NCBI GenBank assembly: GCA_023512835.1
Contig: CM042090.1
Coordinates: 12,927,343-12,991,342 of the forward strand
Length of the DNA stretch: 64,000 nucleotides
Direction: 5' to 3'
DNA from: Taxillus chinensis
Taxonomy: Eukaryota > Streptophyta > Magnoliopsida > Santalales > Loranthaceae
The notes under the pieces are model-generated. The model saw only the letters and a list, made by a program, of their open reading frames with translations. It did not search any database and was not told the origin of the DNA. The position numbers and the translations under genes are program-made. Positions within the stretch are counted from its first letter, which is position 1; each line of letters starts with the position of its first letter. Below are positions 32,481-45,500 of this stretch, piece after piece.

Positions 32481-34430
32481 TGCTTTCCACTTAACTATTG
32501 GAACGTTGTGTTGCATCAAGTTATGTAAAAATTACTGACAAAAGTATTTTTAGTCTAATGATGTAAATTGCATCCGGTGTAAAAGTCTTGAATTTTAAAA
32601 CATTGCAGACAGAGATAAAGATAAACTGAAATCGTAATCTCCTTCCTTTTTACATATTGCTTATTTCATCTCAAAACTAGAAAGAACCTTCTTTGGTGCA
32701 AGCACTCCAAGCACGATCTAGCCATTGAAAAACGGTTGCATTCTTTTTTTAAAGACCGGATGCATGCCGGTGCAATTAAATTTTTCCCAACTGGAAACAC
32801 TGTGTTCAAGCCCCAATTTTAAATAAAATTCATTATTGCCCCTGACTGGAACCCATTTTTTAGGTGTTGTAATTGTAAGACGAAAAGTGAACCAACCAAA
32901 AATCCCTGTGCAGTGGCTGTAGTTTTTCTCTCCTGTTTGGTGCATCCAGTCAACAGGTTTTATTCTATTGACAGTCCTAATCTTGCAGGTTCAGGTGTGG
33001 CACAGGACACTGCAGTGTTTCATGTTTTTCTTCAAGCTTTTTAGTGTCTGCGCTGTGGGATGCTCTGCTTATTCCCAGTCTATGCTGATCATGTTACTCA
33101 CGTTTCTCAGGCATCGGGCAGGATACAGCCAGCGGCAAATTGGTCCAGAAAAACCTCTCTTGGTGGTCTTGGCTGGTCCTCTCCCTTCTGGATTTACTTT
33201 TTTTTACTGTTTGTGATTTGTTGTCCTGGTTGTTAATTTCTTTTGTAAGTCTGATGGTCAAGGCGCTCTAGTTAGGGAAAAGCTTTATGATTTTGTCTTT
33301 AACGATGCTGGGGTCTTTTTGCTTAGTAGGATTTGGGGGGGCAGCCTGTTGTGAGCTTTTTTGTTGTTAGTTTTATGTTTTTTTGTTTGTTATGACGTGC
33401 AGATGGCGGCTATAAATGGGTTGCTTTCTGTTGTAATCATCCCTTGGACCTTTGGCTTTGTAGGCAATTCTATTCTTGCTGGTTTTGGACAGTTTCTTGT
33501 TGGTTTCTCTGGGCCAATTGTTTTGTTTTTTTTTTTTTTGCCTAGGGGTCTATCCTTAGTTAGGCTAGTTGGGATGTATGCCTCAATTGTTGTATCTTTT
33601 TCTTTCTCTTTTTAATAAACATATTATTTATATGTTAATTCTTACGTTGAAGCCACCCTTCAACTTTTATGAAATTTGTGAATTAAACTTCGGATGTCTT
33701 GTTTAATTTACCTGCTACCAATATATGGTGTTGACTCAACTTATTTGATATGATGCTTGAAACGGATGTGTATGGGTCTGAATTCAGACCCAGACCGCTT
33801 GTTGTGTGAAGAAATGACACTACTTTTGTTGTACTCAATTAGCATGCTTGCCGCTAAATGTTGTGTTAGAATCATTAAAATACAATAATAAAAATATATT
33901 TAAATATAAATATTACATTGCATTATCAAACATAAATCAAATATTTTTTAAAATATTATATTTATATTTAAACAAGTGATGACAAAAAAGTTTAATCCGG
34001 TGTCTTCTAAAAACTTTTTTAAAATATAAATACAATATTTAAAAAATAATAATTGAACATTTAATTTATATTTAAATATTAATATTCGAATAATTGTTTT
34101 AAAAAATATTTTTCTAATTTTATATAAAATTAGAAATATTTTATTTTTATTTTTAACTTTTTGATAAGTGTGTTTATCCTTACCATTTTTTACATTTAAG
34201 ATTTAACAGCAACTTAGAAAAAATCAACATCTCCGTTTTTATTGGAAGTAGACTGTTATAATTAACAAGTTTCTCGGTTGTAGACATTTGGCAATGATTT
34301 TTTTAAAAAAAATTCCAAATGCTATCAGATATGATGATTATTATATTATAATTTTATTTGATAACTCTTTATTAATTATTTAACGATCCTTTTTAATACA
34401 TTAAAAAAATAAAACAGTAGCATATACTAC
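32481..34430. other. Intergenic, with a possible LINE 3' end
   Basis: About 1.9 kb between the NLR stop and the 3' flank of the methyltransferase-like gene. At 33530-33615 the phrase CCTAGGGGTCTATCCTTAGT, then GTTGTATCTTTTTCTTTC and a TTTAATAAAC end, resembles the tail of plant LINE elements. No reverse transcriptase is visible. 33880-34430 is very AT-rich. Confidence 0.35.
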
Positions 34431-34642
34431 CTATATATATCAGCAAAAAATAAAATCCAAGTAAACATAAATTTGAAGAACTCGATCAGATTCCAGAAAC
34501 TCGTGTACATATATAATTGTGGAATTGTGGTGAAAGGTGGTGCGAAACAATGCTATAAAAATAATTTTCTTCCAGACACACCAGCAGTCATCGGACGACA
34601 GGGATCTGAGAACAGAACACAGAGAGGAGAGGCATAGGTTGG

Positions 34643-35597
34643 CTATGGAGGAGGAGGACAAAAGGGGCGACCAGACCCGGACCGCTGCTGGTGAGCCCTG
34701 TGGCTGGGAATGGTGAAGTGCCTCAACCGCCCCTCCTGTTCCCTCAAGTACCCTTCACACAGAAACCCCTTGGACCACCCATCCTCAACCTCCCTGTCCA
34801 CGTCGTGCACGAACACGTCCGTCTCTCCCGCTTCCCTGTTCCTCGCCATCAGCCCCGCCGTGTATATCGCCGTCATCCGCCCCGGCGCCCCCGCGTGGTA
34901 CCCCGTCGGCGCGTCCACCATGATCAGGTCCCACTCCGTGTCGTACACCCCCCGCCGGGAGCCCCTTCAGCGCCAACCGGCACTCCGACTCCCTCGGGTC
35001 CACCACCCGCCGGCACTCCTCCGCCGCCCCCGCCCCCGCCATCAGCTCCGCCGCTTCCGATACCTTGGTGTCGTAGGCCACGTGGTGGGACTCCAGCCCC
35101 GGGAAGCGCTGCGCCACCTGCCCGATCCACGCCGCGTCCTCCTCCAGGAAGGCGGTGCGGCCGCCGTGGTTGAGGGCCGACCACATGGGACTGTCGAGGC
35201 CCAGCCCGAAGACGAGGAAGTTGCAGGGCGACTTGGCGGCGAGGACGCGCGCGGTGACGGAGACCTCCTTTAGGGTCTGCTGTGGGGTAGCGTTGGAGGT
35301 CGCGTAGTGGATTAGTGTTTCGGCGAGGGAAGGTGCTATTTTGGAGCAGGTGGGTGTTACCGGGGGAGTTTGTTGCTGCTGGCAGTGGCAGGGCTCCTCC
35401 TCTCGTGTTGTTGTTGACGATGATGATGTTGTTTTTGCTGTCGTTGATGGTGGGTAAGGTTGTTTTTGGGTTTGGGTTTGGGATTGGGGTGACGAGAAGC
35501 TCGATCTGAGGACGAAGTAGGCGACAGAGGCGAGGAAGAGGCAGATGATTATGAGTTTGATGGTGATGGATTGTGTGGTTTTGGAATCGGTCCTCAT
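34643..35597 (-). pseudogene. Glucuronoxylan 4-O-methyltransferase-like gene (DUF579 family), single 1-base frameshift
   Basis: The family methylates glucuronic acid side chains of xylan in the Golgi. From ATG at 35597 the frame reads MRTDSKTTQSI, then a hydrophobic anchor IIICLFLASVAYFVL (~16-30). A variable Ser/Thr-rich stem follows, then the DUF579 core: NATPQQTLKEVSVTARVL, SPCNFLVFGLGLDSPMWSAL, NHGGRTAFLEED and GLESHHVAYDT. At a run of six C (34948-34953) the frame shifts. The next frame continues VYDTEWDLIMVDAPTGYH, TDVFVHDVDREVED and REQEGRLRHFTIPSH, ending PFCPPPP at 34643. Both halves are otherwise complete and intronless, as in the family. One extra base in a homopolymer could be a sequencing or assembly error or a real young inactivation. 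A much older copy lies at 22770-23310. Confidence 0.85.
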
Positions 35598-36537
35598 AGT
35601 GATTGATTCTTATTTTGTGATGCACTTCTCTTCGCTACTGTTGATTCTGACCTGGTTAATTCTCAGGATTGAGGAACCCAAAAGACTCCCAAAAAACCAA
35701 AACGTTTTGGGAAATTCGGTCAGAGACCCCAGATCAAGAATCAAATTTGCATCGATTGATTCACAGCTCCATTAACTGAAAGCTCTATATAATGGAAGAT
35801 TGATCATTACCATAACAAGTTCTTCAATCCCCAGATGATGATGATGCAGCCTGGTAGAGCGGTGGGTGAACTAGGAGGATCAAAGGAAGAGAGGGGTTGC
35901 CTTTTTTTGCGAGGGGGAGGCAGGGAGGTGTCTGGTTTGTACTGCTTTTATTTTCTTGGAGCAAGGGAAGGTGTGGGATCACATTAGAAACGGAGGTCTG
36001 ATGCAGACAACGGAGCGGCGACTGTTGGGTTTTTTTTTTTAACCTGCACTAATAAACATGGTGGGTAGATCTACGATTGTATTTTTCTTGATTCATTATT
36101 ATGTTTACTGCTTTTTTCTTTTTTAGGGGAAGGTGTGGACGTGATGCGGTTGGTATTTTGTTTTTACGTTTTCATTTTTTCCCAACCATCATTGAGCAGG
36201 TGAGCTCACTTTCATTTTATTAGATCAGCCGAGGCCTTTCTATTTAACGGTTGGTAGTGATATTTGACTATTACAATCCTATGAGTTTCAAACTTAAGGC
36301 AACATAATGAACTGTACTTACGTTGTTTATGATGCACTGTAACATAGTGATTTGCGTAAAGAATATTCTAGCATAGCTTGGACTCCAATAATAAAAAAAA
36401 CATCATTAGCTATGCCTCTACCCTGTCTAGATCTGCAAAATTCTTTTCCATTGCCGTTAAACAGTGACGAGAAATCGGTCATAACCATATATATATATAT
36501 AGACACACACTCCAAGCGGGCTGAACCCTAGCGCAGT
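35598..36537. other. Shared spacer: 5' flank of the methyltransferase-like gene and 3' flank of QTRT2
   Basis: Upstream (right) of the minus-strand methyltransferase-like gene lie a leader-like stretch and a TATATAAT motif near 35790 (minus-strand ATTATATAG), a reasonable TATA box. Further right is T-rich sequence and the 3' end region of the QTRT2-like gene with a (TA)n run at 36489-36501. No other gene is seen. Confidence 0.4.
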
Positions 36538-39500
36538 TCAGCAGACATCAAGATTCTCGCGCCTGCTCTCCATAAATCTCTGTCGAAATTGCTCAAACTT
36601 GCCTTCTTTGATTGCCTCTCTTACCGAGCGGAAGAACCCCAAGTAGTGGTGAGTGTTATGGCTACAAAATTAACAACTCATTCAGAAGGGGCGGAAAAAA
36701 CAACAGCACCAAAGAACAAACCCAAATATAGGTGGAGACTGTACATTTCAAGTAGAATATGAGCCAGCATTTCACGGACATTGAGCAAGTGATTGATGTA
36801 AGCCCTTGTATGATTCTCGCAAGTATAGCAGCTACAGCAACAAACAAGTGGGGCGGTGTCTCTTCTGGAGAGAAACAAACAAACAAAAAACAGTGGCGTT
36901 GAAGCAAGTCACATGTCCCAGCTGAAGGGAAATAGTTTTCAGAAAGCATACTTTTTAGGCATTACTCAAACCTTTCAGAAGCTAAGTTCAGAAACAGCAA
37001 TCATCCAAGGAAAAAAGTTTAGGATGTATACCCATAAGTCGTTTCTCTCAAATTAATCTTCGTGGGATTTCCACCAACAGAACTTCGCAGACAATGCTCT
37101 CTCTCAACTCCGTCTGATGAGAAGGTCAGTGCAAAACCCTCACGAGTGAGATGATAAATATACCTGTGAAGTGCAAACATTGTCATAAACAAGGCAACAA
37201 GTAAAAAAGGAACACAAAACAAACAGTAATCAGAAGCGCGCATGTGGATGAGTTTCATACGTGGAATCAAACAGATCAATGCCTGCAGCAATGCCCTGCA
37301 AGACCTCCTCTGAGATGACCAGAAAAGAAAAGCATGGAAAAACCATTTATTTCTGTCAGCAAATAATGCACTAATGTCGAAAAAAATTCAACAAAGAATA
37401 ATTAAAAGTTAATAAGGTGAGATACCAAAGCAAATGCAAATATGTAAAATGTTGAAATAGTATAACATTACAACTTGCAATGCTTGAACCAACATGAAAC
37501 CAATTAACAAATTAGGCCTCACCCTTATGTAAATTTTTTGTTCATCATTTACTATGAATTAAAAAGGAAAAAAATACATATCATTAGCTTCAGAAATTAG
37601 TTTTTATCCCTCTCATTGTTTAGTTGTTTTGACCAAAAGAGAAAAATAAAACCAATATTAAATATTCGATACCAAGTTTTAGGTATTATGAGGGTATTGA
37701 TTCTTCTCTACGTGTAAATAATTTTTGAACCCTAACTCTGACAAAGTAGGCCTCTAGTTTTGGAAGCTTTTATTTAGTGGTGGGTGTCCAATCACATTTA
37801 TTTGGTCGGTGGCGACTCCTATCTATTTTTATTGTTATTTTTGCTTTACTTTTTTTTTCATCAACCCAACCTAACTCATAGCAAGTCCAGCAAGCTCAGC
37901 CGGAAACAAGTAATGACAACACATATATGGGTCTCCATTTCAGACCACCTTATCTGGCATGGGAGCCCTATAGATGAATTCAAAGTCTTTACAACCCATG
38001 CCCCCTCCAAGTCCCCTCAGCCCAACTTGACTCACCCTGGTATCCCCTTTGGAAGCTTCACACCCTCCCTCAGATCCAAACCTTCATTTGGTTTACGCTT
38101 CATTCCAAAGTCCCCACTAATGAACATCGATGCCACCCATTTGATGAACCATCTTGCCCTTTATGTGACTGCCTTGTCTGGACACGTACCCTTCGAATAA
38201 TATTCTTCGTTGCTCACAAGAAGCATAAGTCTATTAACTGAAAATCTTACTTCACTTCTAGAACAACAAATTAGCTAACTCGAAAATGCCAATCACTATA
38301 CAGAAATAATAGCTTATGAAAAAATTCCTCAATCAACCCAAAAAGGTCGTCAAGCAAAAAGGTAAACGAATTTGAGTAAGGTTGACTCTACCTGGAAGTC
38401 CAAGTCCACAAATTTGGCGTGGCCGTTCCACTGGCAAGTTATCCTAAGCATTATATTTCCAAAATTATGTGTCATTAGGAGCAGAGGAAATAAGGATATA
38501 ACTATTTATTGTTGCATGTAGATAAAACTATCAATGATGTTAAATATTACAAAGACTAATAAGATTAAAGATTTTATAATCACTGGTGCATCATAAAGCA
38601 ATAACCTTCATGTCATGCCACTTCTAACAATTTGGATGTTCTGATAGGGTTACTTATTAATCAGTAGCAAGAAGCAACTGACTTCTTACTATGGATGCTA
38701 AATATTGTGTCTTGCTAGCTTCGTATTACTTGATTGTAAAATGATTATTATCTATCAGTTTAGGAATTTTGGTTACATTTTTAATTAAAATTTGAATTTA
38801 ATTGAACACATTCAAAAGATATAGGATTATTAAAACAGGAAATACATGAGGCAGTTTCTGTTGACAAGGATTAATCCGCACCATCTCTTTCAAGTTGACA
38901 AAAAAAAAATCTCTGTTTCACATGGTTAAATTGCACAGCTTATTATTATCATATAAGTTATGAAACAAATATTAGCATCGACCATAACTACTAGCAAAAT
39001 GTGAAATATTTCACAGGCAATGCAGTTTTTTCTACAGAAGCCTATGAAGAAATAAAGCTTCCAGAGGTTTAAAAAAAAAAAGCGAAGCCTTACAGTAACA
39101 GCATTAAGAAGAGCAGGGCGGTCATCCATGCTTTCTCCAAGCCCAAAACCTGCGATCCAATAGCCTGCAAAGCACAGTGAATGTTTAACTCGTGTCCAAA
39201 ATGATTAAGTAAATCTAGTGCACACAAATTAAAAGCATTTAATGTTTAACTTAAATAGGCGCACAGACAATGAATCCAAAAACTGTAGAAATTCAAATTA
39301 TAGTTATAGCATTGAAGTTAAGGAGATCAAACAAACTGTGAGCTATTTATTTTGCTAGCATTGAAGTTAAGGAAGATCCAACAAACTGTAAGCTATTTAT
39401 TTTGCTCAGATTATCGTGAACTCCATACTGAGTGGCACTTCATCCTCATTTGTAATACCTCCAATACCGGTCTTTAACCATGCTACTCAAATTGAAGAGA

Positions 39501-40691
39501 GAAGAAAGAAAGAAAGAGAAGTTACTGTTCTGATTTGATTATGAAATCTCCTAGTAAAGCCACTCTTCATACTAGAAAAAAAAAAGGTTTACTTTAGTCA
39601 TCTGACTTCAGAAGCACATTTGAAGCTAATGAAGGAAAAAAATATAGAAGACACTAGAGTCCACCTTTTTCTTTTCTTTTTTGAAGTAGAGTCATACTAA
39701 AAAAAAAAGGTTTATTTTAGTCATCTGACTTCAGAAGCACATGTGAAGCTAATGAAGAAAAAAATATAGAAGACACTAGAGTCCACCTTTTTCTTTTCTT
39801 TTTTGAAGTAGAGTAAACAATTCGTAAATAAGGGTTTATAAACTGAACTCCCTCTGGCAAGACTCAAACTTGGGACATCAGCAATGTCGCACCTTCTCAG
39901 ATCCCTCAACTATTTATTCAGCTAGGAGCTCCCTAGACTTCAAGCCCACAAATTACCACATTTCAGCAATCATTGAACTGGTTCTATCCTCAAAAAGCAC
40001 CCTATGAGCTTCTACAAATAGAAATCCATCAATGCAGTTTTAATGTAAGATTAAGGTAAGGGGACATTTATTGGGCGCAGTTAACAACATCAAAATTTAG
40101 TCAGATTTCTTAACTTCCAACACAACAGCACATTTTTTTTTAAATCCTAATGGAACATAATCTCAAATATTTACCACATCCCATAGTAAATAATTTCACT
40201 TAATGCTCCAAATAGAATTAAAAGGAAAAAACTCATTCAAAATCAAATTAACTCAAAAGGAGAGATATATGTGCAGAGAAAACAATACAATAAAAATTAC
40301 ATGATATAATAGCTGATTGTTGGGTTCTCATCAGTCACTACAACTACAACCCCATTAGGGCATTATTATTTCCAAAACATAGAAGAAGACATATAAGAGC
40401 GCTATGTAAATTTGACAGAGATCTGAACCAGACAAACATTAAAATCTGAAATTAGAGACCTGATGTATTTCGAGCTGCTACTTCTCTTGCACATTTTTGT
40501 CGCTCTTCCACACTAGACCCTCCAACAATAGCTCCAAAAATAGCTCCATCCGCCTAGATATTATGGACATGTATAAAATCAATATATGCAGTATTAGCAA
40601 AGCTGCTGCAATTCATAACCATAGCTATATATAGATAGTTCAAAGTTCCAAATACAGCATTAGGAAAATCAAGCAGATAGCAATAATAATT

Positions 40692-40727
<36 letters not shown>

Positions 40728-42469
40728 CATATTGTCCATCTCATATAAAGGTTGATATAATCTTTGGAAACACCCCTACTCATATAAAGCAGATAAAAAT
40801 AATAATTACTGTTAGAATAGTAATACATATTTCCCTCTCATACAAAGGGTGATAAAATGTGCCTTCAAAACAATATGTGAAAACACTCCTATTCGTTACT
40901 CACTTCTAGAAATCCTCAAGCTCAAAAAAAAAAAAAAAACATTTGTACCCATTCGTAGATACTACTTACTCTACCAGACATCAAATAAGTTTTTGTATCA
41001 AATTTCCCCAAATGCAGGGTCAACTTTAATGCACTTATACCTTTCATGGAATTTAATAATGGTAGCAGTCTTCACATCTTGATTATCATACGTTGAACTT
41101 TTAGGTCGAGGATGCTGAAAGCCTAAAACTCAATTTCTTCTAACATGTTGCAGAAACACTTCGGTTTGCCAATGAGTTAGCCCTTAACCTTCATTTTTTT
41201 GTTTCTTACTTTTCTGCATGAGCACCACACACAAATAGGCCCTACAAAGTTCCCATCTTTGCCTCTGGCCAAGATTTTACTAAAGAAACTGTGCATGAAT
41301 AGGTTGACAACTCAGATATTATTAGGTTGATTATCATAAATAGGTCTTAGTTTGCAGTCATTCAACCTGATTTGCACAGAAGTTGATGCTGGCTAATCAA
41401 ACTTAACAATGAGAGAAACCAGCGAGAAGGGGATTTGAAGAATTACCGAACTTAACTTGATGCATTCGTCTAGCCATTTCAGAGTTCGATCAACTGAGGT
41501 CTTGTTCCTCTTTACAGAAACCCCTGCAGGCACTTCATCCGCCAATGTAGCCCACATGTCTGGTTTCATGGAAGTAATCAACTCCATATACTCTACAGGC
41601 TTTACCTTTAGCAAAATAGATAGATATGTAAATAATAAAATAATGATCATGCAAAGGGAAGTTAATGCTGTTGCTGTCTAAATATCTGAGAGAATCACCA
41701 AGTGACGTCCACAACTGGTTTGGAAAGATGCTCCAAATTTGTTAGTGGCTCCAGATTCAGGAAAACATACAATCGAATCCCTTGGGACAGCCACAAAACC
41801 ACATTCATGCAAACCAACCATCCGATGCAACCCTCCGATATCTGACAATGTTTTAGGTGAAGGGCCTTCTAAGCTGCAGAATTGGAAAGGAAAAAAAAAA
41901 TGGTAGAAGGCAATCATGTAACGATACAAGAACCACAAACAGAAACAAGCAAACAAAATCAATAAACAGATACAAGAACCACACGGTACCTAACCTTCTC
42001 ATGCCTAACCAATTTCTAGCATTGATATGATATTAGTTATTCACTTAGCGGTACCACCATGTGCATTGAATTACCTAGTTTTGTTTTTTCTCTTAAAATT
42101 AAAATTAAATATAAAAATGGTGGTTTGGTGCTAAAAACTAGCCGTTCGGTATAGCTTTCCCAAAACCCAGAAACATCCGGAATGTGAATTGAATGGTTCG
42201 ATGAACCAGCATTCACATAAATCTGAATTAGTTTGTTGGAGGAGCTTGGCAATGAATACTTACAAGTGAAGGGGGCTGATTTGGAGGAGGCGAGAGTCTG
42301 GGGACGGGAGAGCAGATAGGAGGTCGGGGGTGAGGAAAAAGGGGAGGCCTTTGCAGGTGGAGAGCAGAAGCGCGGGAGTCTCTATCGCTGTAGGGCAGCT
42401 TCCCAAGTGGAGCGATCCAGTCCGAGAGCGAGCTCCACCATTGCTCCATGTCTTCACCGCGAACTTCAT
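36538..42469 (-). CDS. QTRT2: Queuine tRNA-ribosyltransferase accessory subunit 2 (QTRT2), ten exons, 393 residues
   Basis: The non-catalytic partner of the tRNA-guanine transglycosylase that puts queuine at the wobble position of GUN-anticodon tRNAs. Exons (minus strand): 42469-42264, 41873-41699, 41605-41447, 40553-40460, 39164-39094, 38443-38392, 37309-37261, 37163-37032, 36864-36745, 36661-36538. All junctions are GT..AG and phases close to 1182 coding bases. Landmarks: start MKFAVKTWSNGGARSRTG, FLEGPSPKTLSDIGGLHRMV, YMELITSMKPDMWATLADEV, ADGAIFGAIVGGSSVEER, GYWIAGFGLGES and RPRQICGLGLPEEVLQGI. The zinc site is CSCYTC (C323, C325, C328) with H354 at the usual spacing, followed by THHYLGFFRSVREAI. 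An in-frame ATG 33 codons upstream exists, but MKF is the family's usual start. It looks functional. Introns hold local duplications and a GA microsatellite. Confidence 0.93.
37320..38391. other. QTRT2 intron 6 with an embedded region of different composition
   Basis: Intron between exons at 38443-38392 and 37309-37261. Positions 37790-38200 carry a 138-codon plus-strand frame, richer in C than the surrounding intron, with no recognisable family (phrases such as HPGIPFGSFTPSLRSKPSFG). It may be a transposon fragment inserted in the intron. Confidence 0.3.
39313..39410. repeat. ~48 bp tandem duplication in QTRT2 intron 4
   Basis: The phrase TTGAAGTTAAGG...CTATTTATTTTGCT occurs at 39313 and again at 39361 with only three or four differences, directly head to tail. 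Confidence 0.8.
39571..39816. repeat. ~123 bp tandem duplication in QTRT2 intron 4
   Basis: Two adjacent copies (39571-39693 and 39694-39816) begin at ACTAAAAAAAAAA-like tracts and share AGTCATCTGACTTCAGAAGC and TAGAAGACACTAGAGTCCAC with a handful of differences. Near-identity implies recent tandem duplication. Confidence 0.9.
40696..40724. repeat. (GA)n microsatellite in QTRT2 intron 3
   Basis: About 14 uninterrupted GA units. The minus-strand frames that read Leu-Ser repeats here are artefacts of it. Confidence 0.95.
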
Positions 42470-42599
42470 CTCTCTCCCCCTCTGCGCCTGCGTTTGGACA
42501 AGGGACGCAAGGGGATAGCAGGGAACCAGGCTCCGGTCCAGTTTCCCTGCCTGCTGTGTCGTTTCTCGTAAAGCCCCACACAACGGCCGAACCCGTAGG

Positions 42600-45200
42600 C
42601 CTTCAATGAGCCCCGAATGTAGCCGACCCGGCTCGTTGATGCAACCCGCTCAGTCTTTCTTAAGCATAATTTTATATTATATATTTTTATTGTAGGAAGT
42701 AAATAATTATTTAATGTATTTTATTTATTTTTTCATCTTTTATTTTTATTTTTATTTTTTAAAAATTATATTATATTTACTATTTTTTTTACTTTTTTTT
42801 ATTTATTATAATCAATCAAAAGTACACATATCAAAAAATATATTAAAAACTATTTCAATAATGAATAATAATCCTTCAATTATAAATATTCTCTTTAATC
42901 TCTTTTTTTAAATTCTATTTTGGAGAACTCGATGTAGACTTTTTTTTTCACAACTCTAAAATTATCTTTAAATTATAAGGAAAATACCATTATAGAGGAC
43001 CTAATGTAATTACTCTAAATTCCATTCTTCAAAGTAACCAAAATATCACTTTTTATATTTTAATTACTTACATTTTAAAAGCCCATATTTTAGACTCTTT
43101 ATTTTAATCATTTACCAATTAAATTATTTTAAATAAATTTATTTATTTATTCTTTTAAAATAAAATAATTACACACCAAAACATAATAAGTTAAGCTGGG
43201 GTTCACTTGGACCATGCATGAAAGCAATGAAAGTTACTTTTATCACTATTCGGATATATAAATCGGATTTTTACTTGGGTGATAAATAAGTATCAAAGCC
43301 AAACATAAACAATTCAAAGGTACTTAAATAAATTACAACACAGGGAGATGATAAATCCTTTAATTTAAACCCATTAATTTTGTCAAAATTAGCCATCAAA
43401 AACATAAAATTCACAAAACCTGAACCAATAAATAAAGACTAATAATTTTAACATAAAAAAAACATAAACATAGAGTTTAAACCCAAAATGAAGAATATGG
43501 AAATCCTTACTTAAATCGGAATGACAAACAAAACGAAAAGTGATGGTGAGAATCGAACCAACTCACTTATCCTGGTGAAAATAAATGGGGCTCCAATACA
43601 AAATGGCACTAGAGGAAGGTTGAGAGAGAAAAATTGTAAAAATAGATTGTCAAAATAAAGAGAAATGGAAAGGTGAGAGAAAATATAGTTTTTAAATAAA
43701 ATAAAGACTAAATAGTGTTATGTTAAATTTAGAAAAGTAGCCATTAATTTTGTTAAAATAGACAATATGAAAAGCATAATTTTAAGTTTTTTGTATTAGA
43801 TTAGCTATTTAAACTAATAAAAATATACATATAAATAACATATAGTGGATGCTCTTAACTATAACAAAAGCTATAATTATTTTCTGTTAACATTTATCTC
43901 AAATGTATTATGGAAAGTTATAATATAAAAACTATGTAAATATAAATAAATGTTTACCTTTAGCTGAGGCTATCATATCAGCCTATCGTTATAAACTTTT
44001 TAAATACTCTTATGTATTATGAAAAGCTATAATATAAAAATTATGTAAATATATATAAAAATTTTCGCTTTTAGTTGAGGTTGTCATATCAACCTATCAC
44101 CATCAACTTTTTAAATATTCTTAACATACCATCTGCAAAATAAAACATAAAAAATCAATGCACCTCAAACAAATTCAAAAGCAAATTTGATAGTAACTAA
44201 AATGTAAAAGTATTTTGTCAACTCCCTTTTTAAACTCCCTCCCTCTCTTTTTAAATAAACCTTTTTATCCTTTTTTCTTTTTTTCCAAATTTTTACATTT
44301 AAAAACTAAAAAAAAACCAAACAAAAATTTTAAAACTTTAAAATTTCTTTTCCAAACAACAAAAAGGAAACTTAAAAAACCAAATAAAAATGTTTAAAAA
44401 CCCAATATTTTAAAAAAAAATAAATAAATACTTTAACAAACAAAATAAAATCTTTAAAAAATCAAAACTTGCAAACTTTAAACCTGTCAAAACAAAAAAA
44501 ATATTGGAAAATGAAAATCTTGAAAACTTTTAAAAGCTTAATAAAAAATTTAAAATCTACAAAAACATAAAAATACAAAAACGTAGTTAAAATGGTATAA
44601 GGAACTGTGTGTTAAATAATCAATATTCATTTTTAATTGTTTGAACCAAAATATAAATAATTTTGGCAATTGGTTTTTATATTTAAAACTTTACTTAAGG
44701 GGCTAAGGTCTTATATTTCAAAATTTCAAACAAGAATAATAAAACAAAAAAAAAAGAACGTTAACTAAATAAAGTGTGAAACCAAATGAGGAAAGTGATA
44801 GCTCTAAGCACTATCATTTTTTTTAATTATCTATCATTGTAACTCATTGGTCTTGTATGCAAGAGATTTTTTTTCCACATTAAAACATGTAAAAGCTCCC
44901 CTTTTCTAAGACAGATACTAATTATGAGTGTCGTAATGGTGCTAATCCTTTTCCAGTCCCTACGTAAAACTCACTTCTCAATCCAACTTCAGACACAAAT
45001 TATATTTTATGTGATCTAATCACACCTTATATGGTTGGTGGTGACTTTAAATAATTTAAAATTTTATATCATTATAAGATAGGTTTGAGCCTGTATCGAT
45101 AATGACTATAGGACCACTAATACCCTCATAAGAAACAAATATATGAGCCTAAACAAAATTGAATGATGACACTTATCCTTTTTATTATCTACATCTATTC
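42600..45200. other. AT-rich intergenic region, no gene seen
   Basis: Very AT-rich. Two related blocks near 43860-43990 and 44000-44110 share phrases such as ATGTATTATGAAAAGCTATAA and GTAAATATAAATAAA, so there is a decayed local repeat of about 130 bases. Poly-A-rich runs at 44280-44590. No coding or RNA genes. Confidence 0.45.
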
Positions 45201-45204
45201 CTAG

Positions 45205-45500
45205 TATGTTTTTAGGCGAAGTTGTTCTTACTATTATATATTTGATTAATATAATTTTATCTTCTCGTATTTTTTGTGTTTATTATTTAAAAGCATTATA
45301 TTGGTATTCTTTTAGTTATTTGTTATTAAGAGTTTTTGGTTGTACTTGTTTTGTTCGTTGTGCTCATGTACAGTATAACAAGTTGTCCTCTTAATTTGTT
45401 ATTTGTGTCTTTCTTAGTTATGGTGAAAGTAAAAAAGGATATTGTTGCTTTGATATAATAACTCATAGACTTTCTATGTCTCACCATGTTATTTTCCTTT
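45205..45500 (+). pseudogene. Copia integrase C-terminal fragment
   Basis: Plus-strand frame reads FLGEVVLTIIYLIN, then LLRVFGCTCFVRC, HVQYNKLSS and, after a stop and in another frame, GYCCFD and MSHHVIFL. These are the order and spacing of the Copia integrase 'A-V-x-T-A-x-Y-L-I-N' to 'F-G-C' to 'H-V-x-F' region. Stops and AT-drifted codons show it is old. Downstream to ~46000 may be more of the same element, but it is unreadable. Confidence 0.7.

Noticed and set aside
33361..33615. 84-codon frame predicted to be strongly hydrophobic, as a candidate small membrane protein
   Set aside because: T-rich DNA gives hydrophobic translations by composition; it starts from a non-ATG position in the sequence and overlaps a LINE-like tail.
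34691..35273. Proline/arginine-rich plus-strand frames of 160 and 187 codons
   Set aside because: Opposite-strand shadows of the DUF579 gene, low complexity with no domain.
40554..40828. Minus-strand Leu-Ser repeat peptides
   Set aside because: Translation of the (GA)n microsatellite within a QTRT2 intron.
42228..42581. Upstream start for QTRT2 adding 38 residues (MCGALRE...)
   Set aside because: The family normally starts at MKF; the extra residues look like a translated 5' leader. It cannot be fully excluded without transcript data.
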